19,250 nt of DNA from Flammeovirgaceae bacterium UBA2371 (GCA_002345965.1 DDTF01000043.1:23964-43213), one strand, 5' to 3'. Positions 6,913 to 15,452 are shown, counted from the first letter of the stretch. The notes: a model not told the origin generated them from the letters alone. Translations and numbers: made by a program.

Positions 6913-6958
6913 TAGCAGTTTAAGGTTATGCAAAATAGAAAATTAATTGAAACTGCTA
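6913..6958 (-). repeat. 9-bp inverted repeat upstream of the symporter gene
   Basis: TAGCAGTTT at 6913-6921 and AAACTGCTA at 6950-6958 are exact inverted copies separated by 28 nt. They lie wholly in the 68-nt gap between the ureohydrolase stop and the symporter start (4 nt from the ATG). In RNA they would form a hairpin in the symporter leader; in DNA they could bind a dimeric regulator. No T tract follows, so it does not look like a terminator. Confidence 0.4.
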
Positions 6959-6976
6959 CTATGAACTACCAACTTG

Positions 6977-8029
6977 TCAATGAGTGGTCAACTTCCCCTG
7001 CGAAACAGCCATCCAATTGCACAATTGATACAGTAGTCTCGCGCCCACATTGGCATCCCATTCATCTTCACCAGGAGCCACTTCGTTGAGATCAAATCCA
7101 ATGATCTTTTTTCCTGATTGCGCCAGCACTTTCAATAACAGGGTGATCTGATGGAATTCAAAACCTCCCGCTACGGGCGTGCCGGTATTGGGGCATAGTT
7201 TTGGATCCAGGCCATCGATGTCGAAACTGATGTAAACAAGTGGGGGGAGTTCGTTTACAATCTGTTTGCAAATACTGGCCCACGATTCGCCATTGTATTG
7301 GGCATGTTTGATGTCTTCATCAAAGAACACTTTAACTCTGCCCTTGGATCGGTTGATCACTTCTTGTTCTTCTTCACAATAATCGCGAATGCCCACCTGC
7401 ACCAGTTTACGTACAGCGGGTAGCTTTAGGGCATTGTACATGATGGAGGCATGTGAGTAAGTAAATCCCTCGTACGACTTACGCAAATCTGCATGGGCAT
7501 CAATCTGAAGTATACCAAATTCATGTTCATCGCTTAATGCCTGTATAAATCCGAGGGGTGTGCTGTGATCGCCACCCAGTAAGCCAACCATTTTACCCGA
7601 TTTCAGGTGTTTCTTTATGGTGTTTCGGGTATAGATCACCATGCTTTCGCAAGCGCTGTTTACTTTTTCAAGCGCGACTGTGTCACCCGTGTCGTCACCT
7701 GCTTCCAATTTTTCGATGTGCTGTTCTGCAAGGGCGCGAAGGGCGTTGCTTTCGGTGAGAATATTTTCCGGGAAAGGCAGCATGGCGATTCCCAACTTCC
7801 AGGCGTCAGGAATGTTTTTTACAAAAAGATCAACTTGTGCGGAAGCATCGAGTATGGCCCTGGGACCAATGGCTGTTCCGCCTTTGTAAGATACAGTCAC
7901 TTCCCATGGTACGGGTACAATCACTACCTCTGCATTTTCTTCATTGAAGGGCAGGCCAAACAATTGACCAGATACACCAGGGCTATTGGGATTAAATTGT
8001 GCGATTAATTCTTCTTTAGACATAACCAT
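6977..8029 (-). CDS. Arginase/agmatinase-family ureohydrolase
   Basis: This family is made of binuclear Mn2+ hydrolases that split urea (or formamide) from arginine, agmatine or formiminoglutamate, in the cytoplasm. Seen: 350 residues with all metal-binding motifs: GGDHS (H155), DAHAD (D177, H179, D181) and SFDIDGLDP (D270, D272). There is also a GTPVAGGFEF segment and the late acidic motif FDLNEVAPGED (E316). An agmatinase-type or formiminoglutamase-type substrate is possible; the sequence alone does not decide it. Two in-frame starts compete, ATG at 8029 and ATG at 8023 (residue 3); no ribosome binding site separates them. The start directly follows the stop codon of the phosphatase gene in the same frame, so the two are almost surely co-transcribed. 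The downstream amino-acid symporter suggests a role in nitrogen-compound use, which is inference. Confidence 0.88.
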   Translation of the reverse strand: MVMSKEELIAQFNPNSPGVSGQLFGLPFNEENAEVVIVPVPWEVTVSYKGGTAIGPRAILDASAQVDLFVKNIPDAWKLGIAMLPFPENILTESNALRALAEQHIEKLEAGDDTGDTVALEKVNSACESMVIYTRNTIKKHLKSGKMVGLLGGDHSTPLGFIQALSDEHEFGILQIDAHADLRKSYEGFTYSHASIMYNALKLPAVRKLVQVGIRDYCEEEQEVINRSKGRVKVFFDEDIKHAQYNGESWASICKQIVNELPPLVYISFDIDGLDPKLCPNTGTPVAGGFEFHQITLLLKVLAQSGKKIIGFDLNEVAPGEDEWDANVGARLLYQLCNWMAVSQGKLTTH

Positions 8030-8524
8030 TTACTCTATAATAGAAGGGTGAATATAGTTTTCAAATGAGCCGCTGCCCTCGGTTACTTCAGCCCACTTCG
8101 AAATTTCGAATTGAATGCTGACAAGACCAGCTGTTGCCATAGATCCGATCTCGGCTTTTGTGAGCAGCTCGGCAAAATAGGAGATATACGGATTATGTCC
8201 TATTAGTAATATATTTTTGAATCCATCATCCAGGCCACAAGTGAGTTCAAGCAAGTTGCGCACAGATGCTTCATAGAGCGACTCTTCTACATGAATTTCA
8301 GTTTTTAGATTTAATATTCCGTGAACCAGTCGTGCGGTGGATTCTGCTCGTTTGGCGGCACTGGACACGATCAAATCGACATCATAATTATTTTTTTTTA
8401 AAAAATGTCCAATGGTAGCCGCTTCCTTCATTCCTGTACCTGTCAAATCACGGTCTTTATCGTGTTGACCACTCTGTCTCTCAGCGGATTGCGCGTGTCT
8501 CATGAGGTATAACCAACGTGCCAT
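8030..8524 (-). CDS. sixA: SixA-type histidine phosphatase family protein
   Basis: This is a branch-1 histidine phosphatase. SixA of E. coli dephosphorylates phosphohistidine on signalling proteins, but family substrates vary. Seen: 164 residues, the usual SixA length. The catalytic motif LMRHAQS near the N-terminus holds R9 and nucleophile H10. Further positions are the KRAEST motif (R59), an acidic ESLYEAS segment near 81-87, and the second catalytic histidine H110 in LIGHNP. No signal peptide is present, so the protein is cytoplasmic. It heads a minus-strand group with the ureohydrolase, which starts at the next base after its TAA. On the minus strand TAGATTTG (8536-8529) matches the -7 consensus only 4 nt from the ATG, which would imply a leaderless message if used. 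No -33 partner is evident. The topA gene diverges from it. Confidence 0.85.
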   Translation of the reverse strand: MARWLYLMRHAQSAERQSGQHDKDRDLTGTGMKEAATIGHFLKKNNYDVDLIVSSAAKRAESTARLVHGILNLKTEIHVEESLYEASVRNLLELTCGLDDGFKNILLIGHNPYISYFAELLTKAEIGSMATAGLVSIQFEISKWAEVTEGSGSFENYIHPSIIE

Positions 8525-8584
8525 AAAACAAATCTAATCTTTTGATTGTTGGCCTCATACTGCAGGCTGGAAATCGCTTCCAAA

Positions 8585-8614
8585 TTTGATTATTTAAAAA
8601 AATGCAGATATTTG
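8585..8614 (+). promoter_or_regulatory. Putative Bacteroidota-type promoter of topA
   Basis: TTTG at 8585-8588 and GATATTTG at 8607-8614 are spaced by 18 nt. This matches the Bacteroidota pattern of -33 TTTG and -7 TAnnTTTG with one mismatch. The -7 box ends 24 nt before the topA ATG, a sensible leader length. It is the best full promoter match in the window. Confidence 0.45.
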
Positions 8615-8638
8615 AAAATTCAGAGCATATAAAAAGAG

Positions 8639-10978
8639 ATGTCAAAAAACTTAGTTATAGTTGAGTCACCAGCGAAAGCAAAGACCATTGAAGGGTACCT
8701 GGGGAAAGATTTTAAGGTCACCTCCAGCATGGGTCACGTGCGTGATTTAACCAAAGGAAATAAGGCCATAGATATAGAGAATAACTATACACCTACTTAT
8801 GAAATAAGTCCGGATAAGAAGGAAGTTATAAAGCAACTTAAGAAGCTGGCCAAGGAAGCAGAGATGATTTACCTGGCTAGTGATGATGACCGTGAAGGAG
8901 AAGCTATCTCATGGCACTTAAAAGAGGTACTGGATCTGAATGACAAAAACACAAGACGCATTGTCTTTACAGAGATTACCAAGAACGCTATTAATAATGC
9001 ATTGAAATCACCGCGAGGCATTGATGTTGATTTGGTGAATGCACAGCAGGCAAGGAGGGTATTAGACAGATTAGTTGGATTTGAGTTGTCGCCTATCCTG
9101 TGGAAAAAAATTGGCACCGGACTTTCCGCAGGCCGTGTGCAATCAGTAGCCGTGCGACTGGTAGTTGAGCGCGAGAGAGATATTGAAAAGTTTGAAACCA
9201 AGTCAACCTTTAAAGTATCCGCTGTTTTTGATTTGGGAAAGGGGAAGCAACTAGTAGCCGATTTGGCTGAGAAGTTGCCTTCTGAAAAGGAAGCGCTTGA
9301 GTTTGTCACCTCCTGCAAAGGGGCAAAGTTCACCATTAATGATTTGCAGAAGAAGCCTGCCAAGAAAACACCAGCACCTCCTTTTACTACTTCTACATTA
9401 CAACAAGAGGCAGGCAGGAAACTGAGTTTCTCGGTGATACAAACCATGATGGTGGCTCAAAAGCTTTATGAAGCGGGTAAGATCTCTTATATGAGAACGG
9501 ATTCATTGAATCTGTCTCAGGATGCAATTCAGAGCGCCACACAACAAATTGAAAGCGCGTTTGGAAAAGATTTTGTGAAGACCAGACAGTTTAAAACGAA
9601 ATCATCCGGAGCGCAGGAAGCCCATGAGGCCATACGACCAACCGATTTTTCTGTGTTGGATCCAAAAATGGATCGCAATGCAAAGCGCTTGTATGAATTG
9701 ATTTGGAAAAGAGCCATCGCTTCACAGATGGCAGATGCAGAACTGGAGCGCACTACGGCTACAATTGGCATATCCACCAATCCGCGTACGTTAACAGCAA
9801 CAGGTGAAGTGATCAAGTTCGAAGGATTCCTTAAAGTATACATGGAGTCGAAGGATGATGATGATGACGAAACGGACGAAGAGAGTGGAAAGATGTTGCC
9901 TCCCTTGAAAATAGGACAGGATTTGAAACTGGATGAAATGAAAGCCTCTGAAACTTTCAGCAGGCACCCACCCCGGTTTACTGAAGCCAGTCTTGTAAAG
10001 AAATTGGAAGAACTAGGAATAGGCAGACCCTCTACCTATGCGCCTACTATCACCACGGTTCAGAAAAGGGGCTATGTAGTGAAGGAGTCCAGAGAAGGGA
10101 CTGAAAGAAATTATCAGGTAATCACCCTGCATAAGGACAAGGTGGAAACAAAAACGGCTCAGGAGATTACAGGAGCTGAAAAGAATAAATTGTTTCCTAC
10201 CAACACCGCCATGATTGTCAATGATTTTTTGGTGGAACATTTTCCCAACATCACCAACTATTCATTTACAGCAGAGATTGAAGAAGATTTTGATGAGATA
10301 GCCAGTGGTAAATTGGGATGGCAGGAAATGATCGATCAGTTCTACAAGCCTTTTCATTCTACGGTAGAGAAGACAGAGAAAGTAGAGCGGTCATCCGTTT
10401 CGAATAAAGTAAAGGAGCTGGGGGTAGATCCAAAAACCGGATTGAATGTGTATGCTAAGCTGGGAAGGTATGGGGCGTATGTTCAGTTAGGAGAAAATCC
10501 TGATGATGACAGCGATTGGAAACCCAAGTTTGCCAGCCTTAGACCTGGGCAATTTATTGAGAATGTCACCCTGGAGGATGCCATGGTGCTATTTAAACTT
10601 CCTCGCGAATTAGGTGAATTTGAAGGATTGAAAGTGGTAGCCAATATTGGCAGGTTTGGTCCTTACGTGCTTCATAACAAGAAATTTGTTTCCATACCAA
10701 AAGATGAAGATCCTTATACCATCACTTTTGAAAAAGCGGTGGAGTTGATTGAAGCCAAACGGATTGCCGATGCAAACAAAACCATCAAAGTGTTTGAAGA
10801 AAATCCGGATATTCAGATTTTGAATGGTCGTTATGGCCCTTATATCAAAGCTGGAAAAAAGAACGTAAAAATACCTAAAGACAGAGAGCCAGCTGATCTT
10901 ACCCTGGAGGAATGCATTACGCTTGCTGAAAATGCGCCTGAGAAAAAAGGTCGTTTTGCGCGCAAGAAAAAGCAATAA
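8639..10978 (+). CDS. topA: DNA topoisomerase I (type IA)
   Basis: This enzyme relaxes negatively supercoiled DNA by single-strand passage through a 5'-phosphotyrosyl intermediate. Seen: 779 residues. The N-terminal TOPRIM domain starts with the family signature VIVESPAKAKTIEGYLG (residues 6-22) and has the metal-binding acidic triad in DDDREGE at 82-88. The catalytic tyrosine is Y284 in ISYMRTDS. GIGRPSTYAP lies at 461-470. A strongly acidic insert (ESKDDDDDETDEES) lies at about 402-415. The C-terminus has at least three repeats with a G-R-(Y/F)-G-x-Y core near 609, 670 and 730, and a basic tail. I see no CxxC zinc-finger repeats, unlike the E. coli enzyme; C-terminal repeats of this other type are known from many bacteria. 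The ATG at 8639 is set by the signature at the N-terminus. Transcription is likely from the promoter at 8585-8614. Confidence 0.96.
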   Translation: MSKNLVIVESPAKAKTIEGYLGKDFKVTSSMGHVRDLTKGNKAIDIENNYTPTYEISPDKKEVIKQLKKLAKEAEMIYLASDDDREGEAISWHLKEVLDLNDKNTRRIVFTEITKNAINNALKSPRGIDVDLVNAQQARRVLDRLVGFELSPILWKKIGTGLSAGRVQSVAVRLVVERERDIEKFETKSTFKVSAVFDLGKGKQLVADLAEKLPSEKEALEFVTSCKGAKFTINDLQKKPAKKTPAPPFTTSTLQQEAGRKLSFSVIQTMMVAQKLYEAGKISYMRTDSLNLSQDAIQSATQQIESAFGKDFVKTRQFKTKSSGAQEAHEAIRPTDFSVLDPKMDRNAKRLYELIWKRAIASQMADAELERTTATIGISTNPRTLTATGEVIKFEGFLKVYMESKDDDDDETDEESGKMLPPLKIGQDLKLDEMKASETFSRHPPRFTEASLVKKLEELGIGRPSTYAPTITTVQKRGYVVKESREGTERNYQVITLHKDKVETKTAQEITGAEKNKLFPTNTAMIVNDFLVEHFPNITNYSFTAEIEEDFDEIASGKLGWQEMIDQFYKPFHSTVEKTEKVERSSVSNKVKELGVDPKTGLNVYAKLGRYGAYVQLGENPDDDSDWKPKFASLRPGQFIENVTLEDAMVLFKLPRELGEFEGLKVVANIGRFGPYVLHNKKFVSIPKDEDPYTITFEKAVELIEAKRIADANKTIKVFEENPDIQILNGRYGPYIKAGKKNVKIPKDREPADLTLEECITLAENAPEKKGRFARKKKQ

Positions 10979-11035
10979 CGGAATAGTGTAATATCCTTTT
11001 CATACAGCTTTCCTTATATTCGGGAAAAGACTTGT

Positions 11036-13084
11036 ATGAGATTTACCACATTCTTCATTGCCGTATTGGCTTATCAGGCTGCTATTGGACAATCGCTGGA
11101 GCAATTTCTTAGCCATCCTATTAGTTCTGAACTTGCACAATCGCAGGACGGTGTCCTGCTTGCGTGGGTAGTCAATGACCATGGTCGCAGAAATATTTTT
11201 GTTCATGCCAATGGAGCTACCCGGCAGCTAACCAGCTACAAAGAAGATGACGGGCAGGAGTTGTCAGGGCTTTTATTTTCTGAGAAGGGAGATTTGCACG
11301 TTTACGTACGTGGGGGTGCCACCAATAGAAGGGGAGAAAATCCCAATCCAGCAAGCCAGCCAGAAGGGGCGGAACAAGCCATATGGTGTGTGAATGTTTC
11401 ACCGGGTAGTGAACCCTTTCGCCTTGCCAGTGGAAACAGTCCTTCGTTACTAAAGGGCAAAAATCAAATTGTTTTTAATCGCGGAGGTCAGCTGTATTCC
11501 ATTCCACTGGAAAAAGAAGTTTTTCTTGAGCAACTTTTCAAGGCGAGGGGAAGTAATGGTAATCACCAACTCTCACCGGACGGAACGAAAATTTTATTTG
11601 TAAGTGATCGGGGAGATCATGCGTTCATCGGAGTATACCATATCAACGAGAAGAAGATACAATGGATAGCTCCGGAGATTGGTCATGATGGGTATAGTGT
11701 CTGGTCGCCTGATGGAAAGTCCATCGCCTTTTTGCGCATGCCGGGCACACGCATAGGGGAATTACCCAACATCATTGGCGGGGTTAAGTTTTCTCTTTGG
11801 GTAGCCAATGCCACTACAGGTAAAGCCACTGCCATCTGGAACTCACCCGGTGACGATGGAGGGTTTTCACAAAATTACCCTTCTACACCGCTCTCCTGGT
11901 CAAAGTCCAATCGCCTACTTTTTTTCTCTGAGCACGAAGACTGGAATCATGTGTATGCCATCAACCCCGATGGCAGTGATTTGAGAGACATTACCCCGGG
12001 CATTGGTATGGTGGAAAGTTACTGTTACAATGCAGATCAAACTGCAATTTATTTTGATGGCAACCGTGAAGACATTGACAGACGACACATATGGATGTCG
12101 GATGTTAAAGTAGGCAAGCCGGTGGCGGTAACTTCCGGAGAAGGTATAGAAATGTATCCTGCCTGGGTAAATGGTGCGTTGTACTGTTTCAGGTCTACCT
12201 ACAACACATCCAAAACACTGGTTCGCCACGATGCAAAGAAAAATACTTTTGAATCCTTGGATTTAAAAGTGGGCCCTGCGTTTTCTCCCAAGGGGTTTGT
12301 AAAACCTGAGCAGGTAATTATGAAGGCCCCAGATGGCACTACTGTTCATGGGCAGCTTTTTGTGGACCGAAATCAAAAAGGCAAAAGACCAGGCGTGGTG
12401 TTTATGCATGGCGGACCCATCCGGCAGATGTTATTGGGATTTCACTACAGTGAATATTACATCAATACGTATGCCTTCAATCAGTATTTGGCAAGTCAGG
12501 GTTACGCAGTATTATCCGTCAACTATAGAGATGGGATAGGATACGGTCGGGATTTTAGAAGAGCAAAAAATCAGGGACCCCGCGGAGCGAGTGAATACCA
12601 GGACGTGGTAGCTGCCGGTAATTATTTAAAAACATTACCCGAAGTGGATGCTTCCAAAATCGGGTTGTGGGGCGGTTCCTATGGCGGGTATCTGACAGCC
12701 ATGGGGCTGGCAAGAAACCCTGAGTTGTTCAAAGCGGGAGTTGACCTTCACGGTGTTCATGATTGGGCTTTCAGGGCGCGTGAATTTTCTCCAGGAGGAT
12801 GGTGGGGAATTGGTGAGGCAGACATGGCGCTGGCTTACACTTCTTCCCCTGTAAGTGATTTATCAAAATGGACGGCACCGGTGCTGTTCGTTCATGGTGA
12901 TGATGATCGCAATGTTTTATTTCAGCAAACCATTGACCTGGCTGAGCAGCTAAGGGACAAAAAAGTAGACACAGAGATACTCGTTCTTCCTGATGAAGTG
13001 CATGGTTTTTTACGCTATCAAAGCTGGCAACAGGTATTTGATGCAGCTACGGATTTTTTTAACAGGAAATTGAAGAATAAATGA
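11036..13084 (+). CDS. Exported S9-family (prolyl oligopeptidase/DPP IV-like) serine peptidase
   Basis: S9 enzymes cleave short peptides, often after proline, and often act in the periplasm of Bacteroidota. Seen: 682 residues. An N-terminal hydrophobic segment ends in AIGQ, a plausible signal peptidase I site near residue 18. A middle region of beta-propeller repeats follows, with PD40-like motifs such as SPDGTKILFVSDRG, SPDGKSIAFLR and a later NPDGSDLRDITP. The C-terminal alpha/beta-hydrolase domain (about 420-682) has the nucleophile S548 in GGSYGG, D624 in HGDDDRNV and H656 in VHGF, so the catalytic triad is complete. The start is the first ATG and gives an intact signal peptide. It lies 57 nt behind topA with no clear terminator between. 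Its TGA overlaps the sirtuin ATG (ATGA), implying translational coupling. Exact cleavage specificity is not visible. Confidence 0.9.
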   Translation: MRFTTFFIAVLAYQAAIGQSLEQFLSHPISSELAQSQDGVLLAWVVNDHGRRNIFVHANGATRQLTSYKEDDGQELSGLLFSEKGDLHVYVRGGATNRRGENPNPASQPEGAEQAIWCVNVSPGSEPFRLASGNSPSLLKGKNQIVFNRGGQLYSIPLEKEVFLEQLFKARGSNGNHQLSPDGTKILFVSDRGDHAFIGVYHINEKKIQWIAPEIGHDGYSVWSPDGKSIAFLRMPGTRIGELPNIIGGVKFSLWVANATTGKATAIWNSPGDDGGFSQNYPSTPLSWSKSNRLLFFSEHEDWNHVYAINPDGSDLRDITPGIGMVESYCYNADQTAIYFDGNREDIDRRHIWMSDVKVGKPVAVTSGEGIEMYPAWVNGALYCFRSTYNTSKTLVRHDAKKNTFESLDLKVGPAFSPKGFVKPEQVIMKAPDGTTVHGQLFVDRNQKGKRPGVVFMHGGPIRQMLLGFHYSEYYINTYAFNQYLASQGYAVLSVNYRDGIGYGRDFRRAKNQGPRGASEYQDVVAAGNYLKTLPEVDASKIGLWGGSYGGYLTAMGLARNPELFKAGVDLHGVHDWAFRAREFSPGGWWGIGEADMALAYTSSPVSDLSKWTAPVLFVHGDDDRNVLFQQTIDLAEQLRDKKVDTEILVLPDEVHGFLRYQSWQQVFDAATDFFNRKLKNK

Positions 13085-13764
13085 AAAGATTGGTTGTGCT
13101 TACCGGAGCAGGGGTGAGTGCTGAGAGTGGTATCCCCACTTTCCGCGATGCTGGAGGATTGTGGGAAGGGTATGATGTGATGGAAGTAGCCACTCCGGAG
13201 GGATGGGCAAAGAATCCAGCATTGGTGCTAGAGTTTTACAATCAAAGAAGAAAGAAAGCGCTGGAGGTATTTCCCAATCGAGGTCATGAGTTGTTGGCGG
13301 AGCTGGAAAATCATTTTGATGTTACCATTATTACGCAAAATGTGGACAATCTGCATGAGCGGGCTGGCTCCAGTCATGTAGTGCACTTGCATGGCAGCTT
13401 GTTTGAATCCCGGAGCAGTGTTGATGAACAAATGGTTTATCCCATTGAGGGCTGGGAGCTGAAGATGGGTGACGTTTGCGAGCTGGGCACTCAACTGAGA
13501 CCCAACATTGTTTGGTTTGGAGAATTGGTTCATAAAATTGAAGATGCCATTGTGCACACGATGGAAGCAGATATATTTTTAATTGTGGGCACCTCTTTGC
13601 AGGTGTATCCTGCGGCCAGTTTAATTCAGTATACACCGCCTGGATCCAGAAGAATCATTGTAGATCCGAAAAGACCTGATCATTTTTTAGACCTCTCGCT
13701 GGAGTTTGTTGAAGCAGGAGCAGGTGTGGGGATGGAGCAGGTGAAAAAAATGCTTTTGGCTTAG
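13081..13764 (+). CDS. cobB: Sir2-family NAD-dependent protein deacylase lacking zinc cysteines
   Basis: Sirtuins remove acyl groups from lysines using NAD+, releasing nicotinamide and O-acyl-ADP-ribose, in the cytoplasm. Seen: 227 residues, typical of compact bacterial sirtuins. NAD-binding motifs are GAGVSAESGIPTFRD (9-23) and TQNVDNLH (85-92); the catalytic base is H104 in HLHGS; and GTSLQVYP (170-177) closes the Rossmann fold. Y53 and R56 form the YxxR pair that marks class III (SIRT5-like) sirtuins, which prefer succinyl or malonyl groups. The usual zinc tetracysteine is missing: the region 108-140 contains only C133, the single cysteine of the protein. I recall similar zinc-less versions in other Bacteroidota, so this looks like a lineage trait rather than decay. 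It is translationally coupled to the S9 peptidase by ATGA, and its stop overlaps the convergent dehydrogenase by 4 nt. Confidence 0.92.
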   Translation: MKRLVVLTGAGVSAESGIPTFRDAGGLWEGYDVMEVATPEGWAKNPALVLEFYNQRRKKALEVFPNRGHELLAELENHFDVTIITQNVDNLHERAGSSHVVHLHGSLFESRSSVDEQMVYPIEGWELKMGDVCELGTQLRPNIVWFGELVHKIEDAIVHTMEADIFLIVGTSLQVYPAASLIQYTPPGSRRIIVDPKRPDHFLDLSLEFVEAGAGVGMEQVKKMLLA

Positions 13765-14855
13765 GCGTGAAAGGCAACTCCAGTTTGTTTGGAAATTTCC
13801 ATTAAGTCTTTGATCACTTCAGCGTTTAGCGGTATTCCCTCTTTGCGTCTTATTTTTTCTTGCTGGTGTTCAGGATCTCCCGGTATGAGCACGCCTTCTG
13901 TTCCTTCTGCAGGTTTTGTTTTGCGCAGCACCGCAATCCACTCGTCAATTCTTTTTTTGAAATCCTCCACTTCCATAAAACCGTCTATTTCCATGGCGCC
14001 AAAGAAGTGACCAATGCCTTTGCCCACACTTTTTGTCGGAATTTCCTGACGCAAGGCGAAGGGAGGCACAAATGGTCCCCAGTTGGCGCCACTCAATACA
14101 GCCGTGAGGATATCCACCATAGCGGCAAGCGCATATCCTTTATGGCCACCCATCTCTCGGATTGACCCAAGCGGTAGCAGTGCACCACCGTTGATCATGT
14201 CTTCGGGGTGGATGCTTGGGTTGCCTTGATTGTCATTGATCCAACCTTCAGGCACCTTGGTTTGATTGCGTCTTGCTATTTCTATTTTTCCAAATGCGGC
14301 AGCACTGGTGGCCAGGTCGATCACAATCGGAGGTTCTTTGTATCCGGGAAAAGCGATGGAAATGGGATTGGTGCCCAGCATTCGTTCTGCTCCCCATAAT
14401 GGCGCCACCAGTTTGGTGGTGTTGGTCATGGCCCAACCGATCATGTCTCGCTTGAGTGCTTCCAGTGAATAATAACCGGCAATACCGAAATGGTTGGTAT
14501 TGCATACAGCGATCCAACCGGACCCGTGTTGTGCTGCCTTGTCCATGGCCATTTCATTGGCATAGTGACCCACCACCAGGCCCAATCCGTTGTCACCATC
14601 TACTGTGGCTACGCTTTTTTTATCCCGCACTACCTTGAGGTTCGGCTTTGGATTGATCAAGCCTTCGGACAACAATCCGACATAGCTGTATAATCGAGCT
14701 ACGCCATGGGAGTCGATGCCGCGCAAATCTGACAGTGCCAGTATTTTGGCAGCGATAGCAGCCTGTTCCCTGGGAATGCCAAAATGGACAAACACGCGGA
14801 TGGTAAAATCAAGCAGGTATTCCGGTTCAAATTTTTGAGGGCCTTCCGCTTTCAC
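13761..14855 (-). CDS. Ldh_2-family (malate/L-lactate/ureidoglycolate-type) dehydrogenase
   Basis: This is an NAD(P)-dependent 2-hydroxyacid oxidoreductase of the Ldh_2 fold, which is unrelated to classical lactate and malate dehydrogenases. Members include YlbC/YiaK-type enzymes and ureidoglycolate dehydrogenase. Seen: 364 residues, the family length. The N-terminal signature DLRGIDSHGVARLYSY lies at about 43-58, GHYANEMAMDKAAQHG near 96-111, and the catalytic-site stretch NTNHFGIAGYYS near 119-130. A late MGGHKGYALAAMVD motif also fits the family. No signal peptide is present. The start must be the GTG at 14855: the codon before it is the TAG of the thioredoxin-like gene, in the same frame, and homologous residues begin only about 10 codons in. 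It shares four bases (13761-13764) with the sirtuin stop. Substrate cannot be predicted. Confidence 0.88.
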   Translation of the reverse strand: MKAEGPQKFEPEYLLDFTIRVFVHFGIPREQAAIAAKILALSDLRGIDSHGVARLYSYVGLLSEGLINPKPNLKVVRDKKSVATVDGDNGLGLVVGHYANEMAMDKAAQHGSGWIAVCNTNHFGIAGYYSLEALKRDMIGWAMTNTTKLVAPLWGAERMLGTNPISIAFPGYKEPPIVIDLATSAAAFGKIEIARRNQTKVPEGWINDNQGNPSIHPEDMINGGALLPLGSIREMGGHKGYALAAMVDILTAVLSGANWGPFVPPFALRQEIPTKSVGKGIGHFFGAMEIDGFMEVEDFKKRIDEWIAVLRKTKPAEGTEGVLIPGDPEHQQEKIRRKEGIPLNAEVIKDLMEISKQTGVAFHA

Positions 14856-15452
14856 CTATTTGTCTGCCTCCGCTTTTAGAAATTTGTAAAACTTATCTGT
14901 ATTAAAATTGGTGGTGCCTACTTCTTTGGCCACCACGTTGCCTTTTTTAGAAATGACAAATGTGGTAGGAATAGAAGGTACGTTGAGTTGTTGGGTAAGA
15001 TAACCGGAGGGCATGTATCCGGAAAACGTATAGTTCTTATCTTTTAAATAGCGTACCACTTTGGGCAGGTCATTGTCTTTGTCGAGGGAGAGCATCACGA
15101 ATTGTACGTTCGGATCGTCTTTCATTTTGTCGTACAACTTCTGTATGGTAGGCATTTCTGCACGACACGGTCCACACCAGGTGGCCCACAGATTCAGAAA
15201 AATAACTTTGTCTTTAAACTGAGAAAATTCAACACGGTTTCCGTTGAGGTCCTTGATTGTAAAGTCATAGTCAAAAGCTATGGTTTCCTCGGGCAATTCC
15301 ACTGAAGCATTCATGAGGCCGGTTTGAAGTATGGCGGATTGTGCCAAAAACGATATGCTACTAAGCAGCCCTGTAAAATGGAGCACGGCCACCACCACAA
15401 CGGCACCGGCCCAAGGCTTTAAAAACTTCAAAATTTCTTTTATTCCCTTCAT
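14856..15452 (-). CDS. TlpA-like membrane-anchored thioredoxin-fold oxidoreductase
   Basis: This is a thiol:disulfide oxidoreductase, probably facing the periplasm, where such proteins reduce cytochrome c apoproteins or repair disulfides. Seen: 198 residues. An N-terminal hydrophobic stretch (about 13-42) acts as an anchor or uncleaved signal. A beta strand and loop follow (FDYDFTIKDLNGNRVEFSQF), as in the AhpC/TSA-TlpA-ResA group. The active site is WCGPC with C93 and C96, and the cis-proline is P162 in SIPTTF. The C-terminus ends in charged residues. It starts at the first ATG, facing the divergent TPR gene 75 nt away. Its TAG is followed at once by the GTG of the Ldh_2 gene in the same frame. 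No cytochrome biogenesis gene is nearby, so the partner is unknown. Confidence 0.9.
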   Translation of the reverse strand: MKGIKEILKFLKPWAGAVVVVAVLHFTGLLSSISFLAQSAILQTGLMNASVELPEETIAFDYDFTIKDLNGNRVEFSQFKDKVIFLNLWATWCGPCRAEMPTIQKLYDKMKDDPNVQFVMLSLDKDNDLPKVVRYLKDKNYTFSGYMPSGYLTQQLNVPSIPTTFVISKKGNVVAKEVGTTNFNTDKFYKFLKAEADK

